Positions 1-8,219 of a stretch of DNA of 64,000 nt are shown one piece after another (the first letter of the stretch is position 1; the number at the start of each line of letters is the position of its first letter). The translations under genes and the position numbers were made by a program. The notes under the pieces are model-generated. The model did not search any database. It had not been told where the DNA came from and saw only the letters and a program-made list of their open reading frames with translations. The stretch comes from Thalassotalea nanhaiensis (lineage in GTDB: Bacteria; Pseudomonadota; Gammaproteobacteria; Enterobacterales; Alteromonadaceae), in the NCBI RefSeq assembly GCF_031583575.1, contig NZ_CP134146.1:3596001-3660000 (forward strand), read 5' to 3'.

Positions 1-1
1 T

Positions 2-979
2 GCAATTGATCATAATGGCTATGTTCGTGGCAATCGCTACTATATGTCTAATTATGAGCGTGGCATTACAGTAATTGATATTACCGATCCAACTCAACCA
101 CTTGAAGCTGGTTTTTTTGATACTTACCCTATATCAGATAATTCATCATTTCATGGTGCTTGGGGGGTGTATCCATTTCTGCCTAGCGGCAACATATTAG
201 CCAGTGATATCAACAGTGGTTTGTATATTTTAAAAGACAACACCTTAAATGTTGAACAAGGAAGCTTAAGTTTTACTAATCAAAACTATTCGAGCTCTGA
301 AGGACAATCCATTCAAGTTAATGTACGTCGAAACAATCAGGCGAACGATAATATAGAAGTACACTGGGAATTAGTAAGTGGCTCTGCAAGCACCGATGAT
401 TTTACCTTGGCAAATGGCACACTGTCATGGGAGGACCAAGAAACTACAGACAAAATTATTAGCATCGACATTGCAAAGGATAATCTAGCTGAGCCAAACG
501 AAATATTTTTCATCCGCCTGTTTGACCCTAAAAATGGTGCAACATTAAGCCAGCCAAACATTGCGACTATAACAATATCGGCAACTGATGGGGAAAACAC
601 TCCACAAGTAAACGCAGGAACAAATCAAGATGCCCAGGCAGGTGCCAATATAAACCTAAGCGCAACAGCCAGCGACTTAGATAACAATATACTAACCTAT
701 CAATGGCAACAGATATCAGGCACAGAAGTTACTATAAACAACAGTGACCAATTACAAGCTAGCTTTATTGCCCCACAAACAAGTGACTTATTAACTTTTT
801 CTTTCACCGCAACAGATGCTACAGGTTTAACTGCTAGCGATTCCGTGAGTGTTAACGTAGAAATAGAAACCATTATTATAACGCCCGACTTACCAAGCTC
901 GGGTGGCGGCAGTTACTACTACGGATTATTACTTATAGCGGCAGCATTTTGTAAACGAAAAGCAAAAATTTGCTCATAA
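2..979 (+). CDS. Choice-of-anchor B-type surface protein, 3' part (5' end outside window)
   Basis: The reading frame is open from base 2, so the gene begins upstream of the window and the first ATG (44) is internal. The visible start of the chain (NGYVRGNRYYMSNYERG, then ITVIDITDP and LASDINSGLYIL) is the end of an LVIVD-repeat beta-propeller as in choice-of-anchor B proteins. A Calx-beta-like domain follows (about residues 80-180 from the ATG), then a PKD/REJ-like Ig fold (about 187-275). The tail has SSGGGS, a hydrophobic stretch and a basic end (KRKAK), which is the layout of a GlyGly-CTERM signal processed by rhombosortase. I infer a secreted protein displayed on the outer surface; the ligand is unknown. 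It is followed by the tRNA gene. Confidence 0.75.
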   Translation, partial: AIDHNGYVRGNRYYMSNYERGITVIDITDPTQPLEAGFFDTYPISDNSSFHGAWGVYPFLPSGNILASDINSGLYILKDNTLNVEQGSLSFTNQNYSSSEGQSIQVNVRRNNQANDNIEVHWELVSGSASTDDFTLANGTLSWEDQETTDKIISIDIAKDNLAEPNEIFFIRLFDPKNGATLSQPNIATITISATDGENTPQVNAGTNQDAQAGANINLSATASDLDNNILTYQWQQISGTEVTINNSDQLQASFIAPQTSDLLTFSFTATDATGLTASDSVSVNVEIETIIITPDLPSSGGGSYYYGLLLIAAAFCKRKAKICS

Positions 980-1105
980 AAACAACAAACAAACTAAAAC
1001 TAAAACTTTTTAATCGACAAGTGGTGACAATAAAATAAAAAATGCTTATACTTGCCGCCGCTTTTGGTTATTATCATTAATAACACTCAAGCAGCACATC
1101 TAGAT

Positions 1106-1182
1106 GGCCCCTTAGCTCAGTTGGTTAGAGCATCCGACTCATAATCGGCAGGTCCCCTGTTCAAGTCAGGGAGGGGCCACCA
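1106..1182 (+). tRNA. tRNA with CAU anticodon, probably tRNA-Ile2 (lysidine type)
   Basis: A full cloverleaf is visible. The acceptor stem GGCCCCT pairs with AGGGGCC, the D stem is GCTC/GAGC, the anticodon loop is CTCATAA, the T arm is CCCTG-TTCAAGT-CAGGG, and CCA is encoded. The first anticodon-stem pair (27-43) is a T-C mismatch; the other four pair. The body (GGCCCCTTAGCTCAG) matches what I recall of the E. coli minor Ile tRNA (ileX/ileY) rather than elongator Met, so the C34 is expected to be converted to lysidine by TilS to read AUA. It could be elongator Met. Its 3' part from the anticodon loop onwards is one copy of a 52-bp direct repeat. Confidence 0.9.
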
Positions 1183-1189
1183 TCTAGAA
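1138..1189 (+). repeat. attL-like direct repeat, copy 1 (3' part of tRNA plus 7 nt)
   Basis: These 52 bases run from within the anticodon loop (CTCATAATCGG) through CCA to CATCTAGAA and are identical to 8218-8269. The flanking bases differ on both sides (A against C on the left, A against C on the right). Such a repeat of a tRNA 3' end is the usual footprint of site-specific integration by a tyrosine recombinase. This copy belongs to the intact tRNA. Confidence 0.85.
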
Positions 1190-1194
1190 AAAAT

Positions 1195-1220
1195 AAAGAC
1201 GCCTTTAATCGTCTTTTTTT
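1195..1220 (+). terminator. Rho-independent terminator after the tRNA
   Basis: A 7-bp stem AAAGACG/CGTCTTT with an 8-nt loop runs directly into T residues up to 1220. It lies just inside the putative island, so the terminator now serving the tRNA seems to be supplied by the element; the ancestral one is probably at 8274-8297. Confidence 0.7.
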
Positions 1221-1271
1221 ATGTCTGAAACTTTTCCAAGAATTCAAATAATTTCACATACTACTTATTCG

Positions 1272-1727
1272 TTATTTGAAATCGTAAAGCAGATAATAGA
1301 AAGTTCCACTCATAATCGTATCTTTCCCCATGTAGACTTGCTCATAAACACTCTTTTGGAAAATGTAATCCTCAGTTAAATCACCCATTCCGTTATCCAT
1401 CTCAATTCCAATAACTTGCTCTCTCCACTCTTGAGGAGTCACCTTATCCTTAAATAACAAAACCATTAATTCTAGTTGTTTTCTCGGAGCACTTATCAGT
1501 TCATCCCAACAGTTGAAATCCATCATGTTAGCGAATACTTGCTGAGCTTGCATAAGAGTATAGTTTTGACGAGGTTCTTCATCTCCGTCAAGGAACCATT
1601 GGTCTAGGTCGAAAAACTTAGGTTTAAAACTCGTAAACGTATAGCCATTTTCTTTGTATTCATACCGAGTTTTCAGATCTTTGTGGAGATTTTTAACTTG
1701 CAGCTTAAAAAATTTGATAGGGTCCAT
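1272..1727 (-). CDS. Conserved hypothetical protein, 151 aa
   Basis: A soluble acidic protein starting MDPIKFFKLQVKNL, with no signal peptide or membrane segment. It is rich in aromatic residues (FFDLDQWFLDG, NCWDEL, YYLLYDF). I have a vague recollection of small cytoplasmic proteins starting in the same way in Bacteroidetes and Alteromonadales, but I cannot name a domain. The ATG start lies about 10 nt after AGGAT on the minus strand. It is the first gene inside the island and faces the tRNA; it may be cargo. The function is unknown. Confidence 0.6.
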   Translation of the reverse strand: MDPIKFFKLQVKNLHKDLKTRYEYKENGYTFTSFKPKFFDLDQWFLDGDEEPRQNYTLMQAQQVFANMMDFNCWDELISAPRKQLELMVLLFKDKVTPQEWREQVIGIEMDNGMGDLTEDYIFQKSVYEQVYMGKDTIMSGTFYYLLYDFK

Positions 1728-1895
1728 AATATAATCCTAATTAGCAAATCAAGCTTATTATCTTTTATCGTGGCACTCGTACTTCTGTCGTTAGATAATA
1801 GACTTGATATAGGTTTATATTATCTGGTTGGCTGATAAAATCTTTACACGAGTGAGCAGGCTTGCCAACGAGCACACTCTTACTATAACTTTTTA

Positions 1896-2291
1896 TTAAA
1901 TTCTTTTAAAGGCCTTTAAAAAGTTACTTGGGTGTTGGTGAAATCGAATATGTCCTTTCGACTGTAATTTGGCTTTGTTCGTTGTAAATGGTTTAACAAT
2001 ATAGCCCCAGCTCCCCTGCATTGAAAAATATATTACGTAATCAATAATTTTATCTTGCCATTTATTTTCAACATCAATGTCTTCATCCATTGAGTTTAAA
2101 GCCTTCACCTGTATGCGATAAAAACTGGTATCATCAGCAATAAGTAGATCTGTTTTCTTATCGTGATCAACCAAAGGCATAAAAACTTCCCAGCCATCTT
2201 CAGTTAGCCAACTTGCAGCGAGAGTTTCATATGAAATATGTTTGTAATGATTTAAAGCAGGTTCTGTACGGTTTACATTTTTGATAGGCAT
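1896..2291 (-). CDS. PD-(D/E)XK-like nuclease-fold protein, 131 aa
   Basis: The start is taken as the ATG at 2291 (MPIKNVNRTE); a TTG start at 2327 would add 12 residues. The chain reads YETLAASWLTEDGWEVFMPLVDHDKKTDLLIADD and then FYRIQVKALNS. This gives a helix with Glu, an Asp in the TDLLI strand, and Q-x-K on the next strand, which is the core of PD-(D/E)XK folds such as the group I intron-associated endonuclease family. At this size it would be a single-domain nuclease or a resolvase-like factor. It shares the island with a GmrSD-like protein, so a defence or mobility role is possible. The fold call is by motif only and the catalytic set should be confirmed structurally. Confidence 0.55.
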   Translation of the reverse strand: MPIKNVNRTEPALNHYKHISYETLAASWLTEDGWEVFMPLVDHDKKTDLLIADDTSFYRIQVKALNSMDEDIDVENKWQDKIIDYVIYFSMQGSWGYIVKPFTTNKAKLQSKGHIRFHQHPSNFLKAFKRI

Positions 2292-2671
2292 AATTGTATC
2301 CAATATAAAATTGATGCCATAGGACAATGAAAGGCCTTTTGTCTATGAACCGGGCATCCTATATGGAATTACCCCCAATTAAATATCACCATACAACCGT
2401 GCGTTATTGTACCTAATAACAAAGGCTGCCAAGCCCTGCATTCGCCCTATATGAGATCCCTGCATGAAGTTACTATCGGACCTAAATAGCCTGTGATAAT
2501 GATTAAATATAAGTTAAAGGTTTTACTTTTAAAACGCAAGTAGCTTCGTGTACTGGCATACGACCTGCCATTCGAGGAATTAAGTGAAAGTTATTTTACT
2601 TATCTTGTAACTAGTTTTTATATATAGTGGTATGAATTTTAAAAAATAATGTTAGTAGGTATAGATCTCGC
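2292..2671. other. 380-nt intergenic stretch inside the island
   Basis: This is the divergent promoter region between the PD-(D/E)XK-like gene and the DUF262 gene. I see no convincing ORF. A short palindrome AAAGGCCTTT lies near 2330-2339, and the stretch is AT-rich closer to 2672. No RNA family is recognised. Confidence 0.5.
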
Positions 2672-4393
2672 ATGAAAATAGAAGCAAACGACAAGGAAAT
2701 CCAAGATATATTTTCATTAGGATATTTTAAAATTCCACGATTTCAAAGACCATACTCGTGGGAAATAGAAGAAGTAGCTAGCTTCTGGAGTGATGTTGTT
2801 ATTGAGAATCCTGAAAACTATTTCATAGGTTCAATGGTAGTTTATCAAACTAAAAAGCCATATTTTGGAATTGTAGACGGGCAACAGCGCTTAACAACTA
2901 TTACCCTAATATTGGCGGCGATTAGAAACGCATTTAATAAAATAGGTGAGGAAAACCTAGCAAAAGGTGTGCATAAATATGTTGAGCAAGCAAATATTGA
3001 TAATGAAGATGAATTTGTTTTAAAAGCTGAAACATCATTCCCATATTTGCAAGACCATATTCAATCTTTTGATGGCTTTAAAATTCAGTGTGATGTTGGG
3101 ACGGAAGAACTAAAACTAAAAAAAGCTTTTGATTACCTAGAAGAGAGATTAGTTAGAGAAGTACCTGAATTAGAGGCTTTCACAACGGATGAAGCACAAA
3201 CATCATTATTTACAAATCATGATACCGCGGTGGTACAAAAATTAAAATTCATTCGAGATAAAGTACTGGCGTTAAAATTAGTATTTATTCAATTAGATAA
3301 CGAAGACGATGCATATTTAATTTTTGAAACACTTAATGCTAGAGGGAAGGATTTAACAACTCCCGATTTAGTCAAAAACTTACTATTGAAAAAACTTCAA
3401 AGTAAAAGTGTTGCATTAGATCAAGCAAAAGAGTCTTGGAATATTCTGGTAAAACAATTTGATGATATTAGTGATAGTAATATCCTTGAGGCTTATCTAA
3501 CGCATTATTGGATGTCCAGGTACGAATACACGACAGATAAAAAATTGTTTAGTAAAGTTAAAGTGCATATTGGTCATAACGACAATACAGCAAAAAATTT
3601 AATCACTGATTTAAATACATCGGCATCCCACTATTGCAGGATGATAAAACCTGACAATTACTCTTGGACAAAAGATGAAACTCAAACCAAAGAATACTTG
3701 AAATCTTTAAATATTTTTAAAGTTAAGCAACAATCATCTTTAGTTTTATCTTTGCTTAGAGCTTATTTCAATAAAAATATTACTTTAAAGAACCTTAACT
3801 CAGCACTACATAAAATTGTCAATTTTCATTATTGTTTCAATGCAATTACCTCATCAAGATCATCGGGAACAATAGCGTCTAACTATTCAAAATTGGCTAT
3901 AAAACTATCAAATATTGATAACAGTAATGACTTTCAAGTGATTCTTAATGAATTGAGCTCATTTCTGAAATCCAAGCTCCCAGAACAGAATGAATTTGTC
4001 GTGAAATTTCACGAGTTAAACTATTTATCAAATATAACTAAATTTAAAAACATTATCAGGTATACGTTAAACTATCTTTTACCTAAAAACGGTAATGGAT
4101 TAGCTGTAGATTTAAATAGTATGACTATCGAACATCTCATACCGCAAAGTTTTATAGGTACCGAATATTCTTCTGACATTGTCGCTAGCATCGGGAATCT
4201 AATTTTAACTAATAAGGAAATTAACTCTGGTACGTTAGCTGATAAACAACCATCAGAAAAAATACAAATACTTCAAAAGTTAAGGTACCCATTAAAAGAC
4301 GTACTAATTACTAAACCTGATTGGAATTCAGATTTAGTAAAAGATAGGGCCGAGTTAATGGCAGTTAAAATATACCAATCTTTAAAATTATAA
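2672..4393 (+). CDS. GmrSD-like DUF262/DUF1524 protein
   Basis: 573 aa. The N-terminal DUF262 (GmrS-like) domain shows IPRFQRPYSW (21-30) and VDGQQRLTT, where DGQQR (69-73) is the ParB/sulfiredoxin-like nucleotide-binding motif. The C-terminal DUF1524 (GmrD-like) HNH-type nuclease domain shows IEHLIPQ (486-492, with H488) and SIGNLILTNKEIN (506-518). Both domains are present in one chain, as in single-polypeptide type IV restriction enzymes that attack modified phage DNA; some relatives respond to phosphorothioate DNA. The key motifs look intact. No modification genes are adjacent. Its location in a tRNA-flanked island fits a mobile anti-phage gene; the substrate cannot be read from the sequence. 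The SD is weak. Confidence 0.85.
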   Translation: MKIEANDKEIQDIFSLGYFKIPRFQRPYSWEIEEVASFWSDVVIENPENYFIGSMVVYQTKKPYFGIVDGQQRLTTITLILAAIRNAFNKIGEENLAKGVHKYVEQANIDNEDEFVLKAETSFPYLQDHIQSFDGFKIQCDVGTEELKLKKAFDYLEERLVREVPELEAFTTDEAQTSLFTNHDTAVVQKLKFIRDKVLALKLVFIQLDNEDDAYLIFETLNARGKDLTTPDLVKNLLLKKLQSKSVALDQAKESWNILVKQFDDISDSNILEAYLTHYWMSRYEYTTDKKLFSKVKVHIGHNDNTAKNLITDLNTSASHYCRMIKPDNYSWTKDETQTKEYLKSLNIFKVKQQSSLVLSLLRAYFNKNITLKNLNSALHKIVNFHYCFNAITSSRSSGTIASNYSKLAIKLSNIDNSNDFQVILNELSSFLKSKLPEQNEFVVKFHELNYLSNITKFKNIIRYTLNYLLPKNGNGLAVDLNSMTIEHLIPQSFIGTEYSSDIVASIGNLILTNKEINSGTLADKQPSEKIQILQKLRYPLKDVLITKPDWNSDLVKDRAELMAVKIYQSLKL

Positions 4394-5000
4394 CTAATTA
4401 CCTAATTTTCAAACATATATTCATTTCCTGACATTAACCACCAGGAAATGAATTTGCTAAAAATAAAAACCAACTAATATACCTAACCTACCCAGGCTTC
4501 AAGGAATAACTCATTCATTGCTGCAACCAAACATCCCCAATCCGGCGTTGCAACGGCTCCGTTTTGGAGCGCTCAAGAGAAACTTCGGGAAAATGTTAAA
4601 AACAGCACCAATATCTTGGCTAACGCTGGGATGGCGGTGCTATTTTTTTTTTTAATTTTAAATCGAAGATCCCATGAGGACTGGAACTCTTAAAAATTTA
4701 GGTCAATCAGCACCTCTATCCCAATTTCAAGCCTTACAAGAACCGACCTACTTTGTCACCATACCCCATATTTGTATGCAACCAATCTAGTGTGAACTAA
4801 TTATGAGAAAAAAGTGAGAAAAATATAGAAAAGTTCAGTGAGTAGATAGCGCATTTAAACTATATAGTTTCTGCAGTTGCAAACAATTTAATATTCGATA
4901 CTGCAACGAGTAAGTTTAAATCATTTTATCAACTTACGTTAAGGCGAAAATAAGCATCATCTATTTTCATTATATAAATCAATTTAAAAGGTGCATTACA
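4394..5000. other. 607-nt non-coding stretch inside the island
   Basis: No ORF with a credible start is seen. The first 150 nt are AT-rich. The middle (about 4545-4653) contains nested hairpins ending in a T-tract (listed separately). The last 200 nt before 5001 are AT-rich and presumably hold the promoter of the small secreted protein. Confidence 0.5.
4545..4653 (+). ncRNA. Candidate structured RNA ending in a terminator-like hairpin
   Basis: Three elements lie in sequence. There is a palindrome CGTTGCAACG (4545-4554). A hairpin GCTCC-GTTTT-GGAGC follows (4556-4570). Last is a 6-bp outer stem AGCACC/GGTGCT (4604-4641), with an inner CCA...TGG possibility, running into an 11-T tract. It could be a small RNA with an intrinsic terminator, a long 3' UTR of the DUF262 gene, or chance. 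No known family is recognised. Confidence 0.35.
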
Positions 5001-5399
5001 ATGAAAACATTTACATCATTATTAATTTTATTTTGTTTTTCAATAAATACTCACGCATCCGAATTCAAATTTATTGCAAGTGATAATAAAATCACAACAA
5101 AGATATGTATGGCTGCGGTAACTGATAATACGAAAGTTATGATAAGCAAATTACGAATGCTAAGTCGAAGAGGATCAGCACTAAGCTTCCGCACATTTGT
5201 TAATTCGATGCAGTGTAATAATCAATACATTGGTAATTTTGCGAAAACATATGATGCCCAAAATACGTCTGATTATTTAGACCGATACACAAATAAATGG
5301 AACAAAAATCGTCAAACTAAGGTCACTATGAAAGACTTAGCAAATGAGCGAAGGAAAGATAAGGATAAAACCATTGTTGTATTAGTTGCCAGCAACTAG
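5001..5399 (+). CDS. Small secreted protein, possibly DUF3718 family
   Basis: 132 aa with a clear signal peptide (MKTFTSLLILFCFSINTHA, cleavage before SEF). The mature part has two cysteines, in KICMAAVTDN and MQCNNQYIGNFAKTYDA. A Cys-x-Ala-Ala motif followed by a Cys-Asn motif is how I remember the DUF3718 family of Alteromonadales, but this is from memory. The C-terminal third is very basic (ERRKDKDK). A periplasmic location is inferred and the two Cys could form a disulfide. ATG with AAGG 7 nt upstream. It stands alone between two non-coding stretches of the island. Confidence 0.6.
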   Translation: MKTFTSLLILFCFSINTHASEFKFIASDNKITTKICMAAVTDNTKVMISKLRMLSRRGSALSFRTFVNSMQCNNQYIGNFAKTYDAQNTSDYLDRYTNKWNKNRQTKVTMKDLANERRKDKDKTIVVLVASN

Positions 5400-5626
5400 C
5401 TATTTCGATTTAGAGAGGACTAGTCTTTTATGACAATAGTGACAGTAAACATATATTCTAAAGTAACAGTGAAAAGTCGATGAGTTTGAGGGCATAATTT
5501 AGGCTAGATTTGATGGTGATGATTAGATTTAGCTCTGGAAGGAATTGATATAGTGTTTTTTTGACTTATACTTTGACTGTATGAACTGGAATAAATACAA
5601 GCTGAAGTAAAGGGAGTCCAATAGGC

Positions 5627-7819
5627 GTGGCTAACAAAGAAGGCTCATTCATGGTTGACGAATGGTCAGTAGAGCCTGCGCTAGATCGGATTATCGGTTA
5701 TTCCAAGAGCACCTATTTGCGACCTCAAGTAATGGAACTTTTGGTTTACTTAGCTAAACACCAGGGTCAGGTAGTTAGCTTGGAAGACCTTCTTAATGAT
5801 CTTTGGAGGGGGAAGGTTGTAACAGTTGGTACAGTCTATAACTGTATTGCTGAACTTCGAAATGCTCTTGAAGCAGGGGTTGATCAACCCACCCAAATAA
5901 AAACTATTCCGAAAAAGGGCTACCGATTAGTAGCTACAGTCAGAGGACTGACTGATCCGCTAAGTACTATTAGAGGTAACAATACGACACCATCGATATT
6001 TGCTATCGAACCTCCATTTATACGCTTAAAACTTCGTAGGTTAGTGGTGGCCATATTGCTATTGCTATTGCTATTGCTAATCATCCTATCGATGGTCAAC
6101 CGTTGGTCGACAGAGCAGAGTGAAAACACTAAATCCGACAATTTTGTGCGCCGTTACACCATCGACCTTCCTCTAAGCATGCGAGCCGATAATTACGAGT
6201 TTCGTCCTGTCACCATTTCAACGGACGGACGCCGCGTAGTTTTTCACGCCGTAATGAACGGACAAAAACAGATTTATTCACGTTCACTCGACAGCCTAAA
6301 TGTCCTTCCTATCAAAGGTACTGAGAATGCGTCGCTTAGTTTAACTTTATCACCCAACGGTAAGTGGATAGCCTTCGTTGACGAACGTGATGGTATGCTA
6401 AAGAAGATTTCAATAAGCGGGGGGACTCCAATTACTTTGTGCGATCCTGGCGCACAGATCTTAGCCTTAAGTTGGGGCGCTAACGGAACTATCGTATACG
6501 AGAGTAATTCATATGCTGGACTCATGCAGGTGTCGTCTTTGTCTGGAATACCTGAAAAGCTAACCTTTCCGGCGAACGGCGAATTCCATAAACATCCAAA
6601 TGTTTCACCTGATGGTAACTCTCTGTTTTTTACTATTGGAGAAAGAGGTGTGACAACACGAAAAACCGATCGAATTGCCGTATTATCTCTGCAGTCAGGA
6701 AAGAAAAAGGTTTTGATGGAGGGGGCCACACCACAGCTAACAATCAACGGATATCTTATTTACTACTGGAACAACGTGCTTTGGGCCGCTGAATTCGATG
6801 ATAAACATCTGAAAGTCAATGTTCAAAGTATCCCCATTGCGGAAGGCGTTCACTACGATCATGCTGCACATTACAGCATCGCAGCTGACGGAACATTATT
6901 GTACGTTCTTGCCACAGCCCTTCAGCCAAAAAGCCTAGTTTGGGTTGATCGCTACGGAAAAGTGGATAACCTTAATCTGGATAGACGGGCCTATTTACAG
7001 CCAAACATATCGCCGAACGGTGAATACGTTGCTGTAATAGTCGACTCCAAAAATGGTGCGGATCTCTGGACATATTCACTGGAGCACGGCACGAGCACCC
7101 GCTTGACCTACGACCAGTCCCGAGAGGCTAGTCCCGTGTGGAGTCCTGACGGGAAATACATTTATTACTCATCAAATCGAGTTGATGACCTATTTCGAGT
7201 AACAACAGATGGCAGTGGAGTGATTGAACAGCTTACAGATAGTTCAAGTTATCAATTTGGCTACTCCATTACACCAGATGGACAGCATTTACTGTTCGAT
7301 GAACGGGACGGAAACTTCATCTCTGGAGCTCACTTGGCAGTGCTTCCTGTATTCCATGAAACAAAGTCAGATGTCTTGCTAAAAACAGAATTTAACGAGA
7401 CTGAACCCGAGCTTTCTCCAGATGGTAACTGGCTGTCCTATACATCTGACCGTTCCGGTGAAACTGAGATATACGTCAGACCATTTCCTAACACCAAAGA
7501 TTCAGTTTGGCAGGTATCAATAGATGGCGGCCGAAACCCTCGATGGAATCCAAACGGGCAGGAAATTTTTTATTGGGGTCCAGAAAACCTAATGGCCGTC
7601 GATATTAAGACAGCGCCGAATTTTGAGAATGGGCGACCCAAGGTATTATTTAGCCATCAGAACTACCTATCCTACGACCTTCGAAATTTTGATATTGATC
7701 CAACAGGTGAGCGATTCTTAATGATCAGGAAACCTTCTGATGATAAATCCCCCAACAACCGGGTCGTCATTGTTCAAGACTGGCTTAATGATCTTGTCTA
7801 CAAAGACCAGATCGAGTAG
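5627..7819 (+). CDS. CadC-like transmembrane regulator with beta-propeller sensor
   Basis: 730 aa. Residues 10-105 form an OmpR/PhoB-type winged helix (LRPQVMELLVYLAKHQGQVVS, then IPKKGYRLVA). Residues 139-157 are a single Leu-rich membrane helix. The periplasmic remainder is a TolB/PD40-type propeller with repeated SPDGKYIYYSSNR-like blades (for example around residues 244, 326, 461, 505 and 600). This is the ToxR/CadC one-component layout, in which a membrane-bound regulator binds DNA directly. The start is GTG with GGGAG about 10 nt upstream; an ATG at 5651 would cut into the winged-helix domain. The gene is visibly richer in G+C than the DUF262 side of the island (one line near 7081-7140 is 67% G+C), suggesting a different origin. 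The regulated genes are unknown. Confidence 0.85.
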   Translation: MANKEGSFMVDEWSVEPALDRIIGYSKSTYLRPQVMELLVYLAKHQGQVVSLEDLLNDLWRGKVVTVGTVYNCIAELRNALEAGVDQPTQIKTIPKKGYRLVATVRGLTDPLSTIRGNNTTPSIFAIEPPFIRLKLRRLVVAILLLLLLLLIILSMVNRWSTEQSENTKSDNFVRRYTIDLPLSMRADNYEFRPVTISTDGRRVVFHAVMNGQKQIYSRSLDSLNVLPIKGTENASLSLTLSPNGKWIAFVDERDGMLKKISISGGTPITLCDPGAQILALSWGANGTIVYESNSYAGLMQVSSLSGIPEKLTFPANGEFHKHPNVSPDGNSLFFTIGERGVTTRKTDRIAVLSLQSGKKKVLMEGATPQLTINGYLIYYWNNVLWAAEFDDKHLKVNVQSIPIAEGVHYDHAAHYSIAADGTLLYVLATALQPKSLVWVDRYGKVDNLNLDRRAYLQPNISPNGEYVAVIVDSKNGADLWTYSLEHGTSTRLTYDQSREASPVWSPDGKYIYYSSNRVDDLFRVTTDGSGVIEQLTDSSSYQFGYSITPDGQHLLFDERDGNFISGAHLAVLPVFHETKSDVLLKTEFNETEPELSPDGNWLSYTSDRSGETEIYVRPFPNTKDSVWQVSIDGGRNPRWNPNGQEIFYWGPENLMAVDIKTAPNFENGRPKVLFSHQNYLSYDLRNFDIDPTGERFLMIRKPSDDKSPNNRVVIVQDWLNDLVYKDQIE
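6055..6078 (+). repeat. Tandem hexamer (ATTGCT)x4 within the membrane-helix codons
   Basis: Four perfect copies of ATTGCT lie in frame and encode the Leu-Leu run of the transmembrane helix (residues about 144-151) of the CadC-like regulator. Slippage would change the helix length by two residues without a frameshift. Confidence 0.8.
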
Positions 7820-8217
7820 CTCGAGCATCGAGGTGCATCATCAAAGCTAAAAGCATGTTGACGATTGTCACCAATTTGTCTTCGTGCCGTTCAAAAGTCG
7901 TCGACTCAGCCTCATTTCGCAAGTTTTCAGTCTTAGCATGGCTACCACACTTCGACTGGCCGTTTACCTCAACGAGGCCAACTGTCGAGCACTCTAAACA
8001 CGTCACTAAGTCAGACACACCAACACCGATGTTCGGTAAAAGCTCGGAGTTCGGTCGACAAAAACGCATAAAATTCTTCGAGTTAGCATATCGGTTTCGG
8101 TGTGCCGCGCGGTTGAAGTTCGGTAGGGTTTCGGTGGCGACTGGGCTTGCATTTTGAGATGACAAAACTCGTGATTTTTCTTACGCTTACGACACATAAA
8201 AAGGCCATTCCGTTGGC
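7820..8217. other. 398-nt G+C-richer terminal segment of the island
   Basis: About 48% G+C on a counted line (7861-7920). ORFs on both strands here are unconvincing: alternative starts, no ribosome site, overlap with each other and with the 3' end of the regulator gene. The segment holds five TTCGGT copies (8032, 8050, 8096, 8119, 8130) and a terminator-like hairpin at the right edge. It may hold recombinase arm sites or be decayed coding sequence. Confidence 0.5.
8032..8135 (+). repeat. Cluster of five TTCGGT direct repeats
   Basis: TTCGGT occurs at 8032-8037, 8050-8055, 8096-8101, 8119-8124 and 8130-8135, all in the same orientation and within 104 bp, about 85 bp inside the right-hand tRNA repeat. 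The position and orientation fit arm-type integrase or excisionase sites, but no protein evidence links them. Confidence 0.5.
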
Positions 8218-8219
8218 CT
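8197..8219 (-). terminator. Leftward intrinsic terminator at the island's right edge
   Basis: Read on the minus strand it is AGGCCA-ACGGAA-TGGCCT followed by TTTT. The stem ends inside the first bases of the right-hand repeat. It would stop transcription entering the island from the right. Confidence 0.55.

Noticed and set aside
337-600. Minus-strand 87-aa ORF inside the surface-protein gene
   Set aside because: Antisense shadow of a clear coding frame.
1106-1182. Elongator tRNA-Met
   Set aside because: The CAU anticodon allows it, but the GGCCCCTTAGCTCAG body is closer to the minor Ile tRNA than to Met. Not fully excluded.
1728-1895. Integron attC site between island genes
   Set aside because: Some GTT...AAC-like words occur, but no paired R and L boxes with a proper stem, and no integron integrase.
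7855-8157. Plus-strand ORF of 100 aa in the same segment
   Set aside because: No SD, opposite to the other ORF, and no recognisable motif.
7785-8165. Minus-strand ORF of 126 aa at the island's right end
   Set aside because: TTG start without a ribosome site, overlap with the 3' end of the regulator gene, and a sequence full of repeats of the TTCGGT/ACCGAA word. I treat it as chance or decayed coding.
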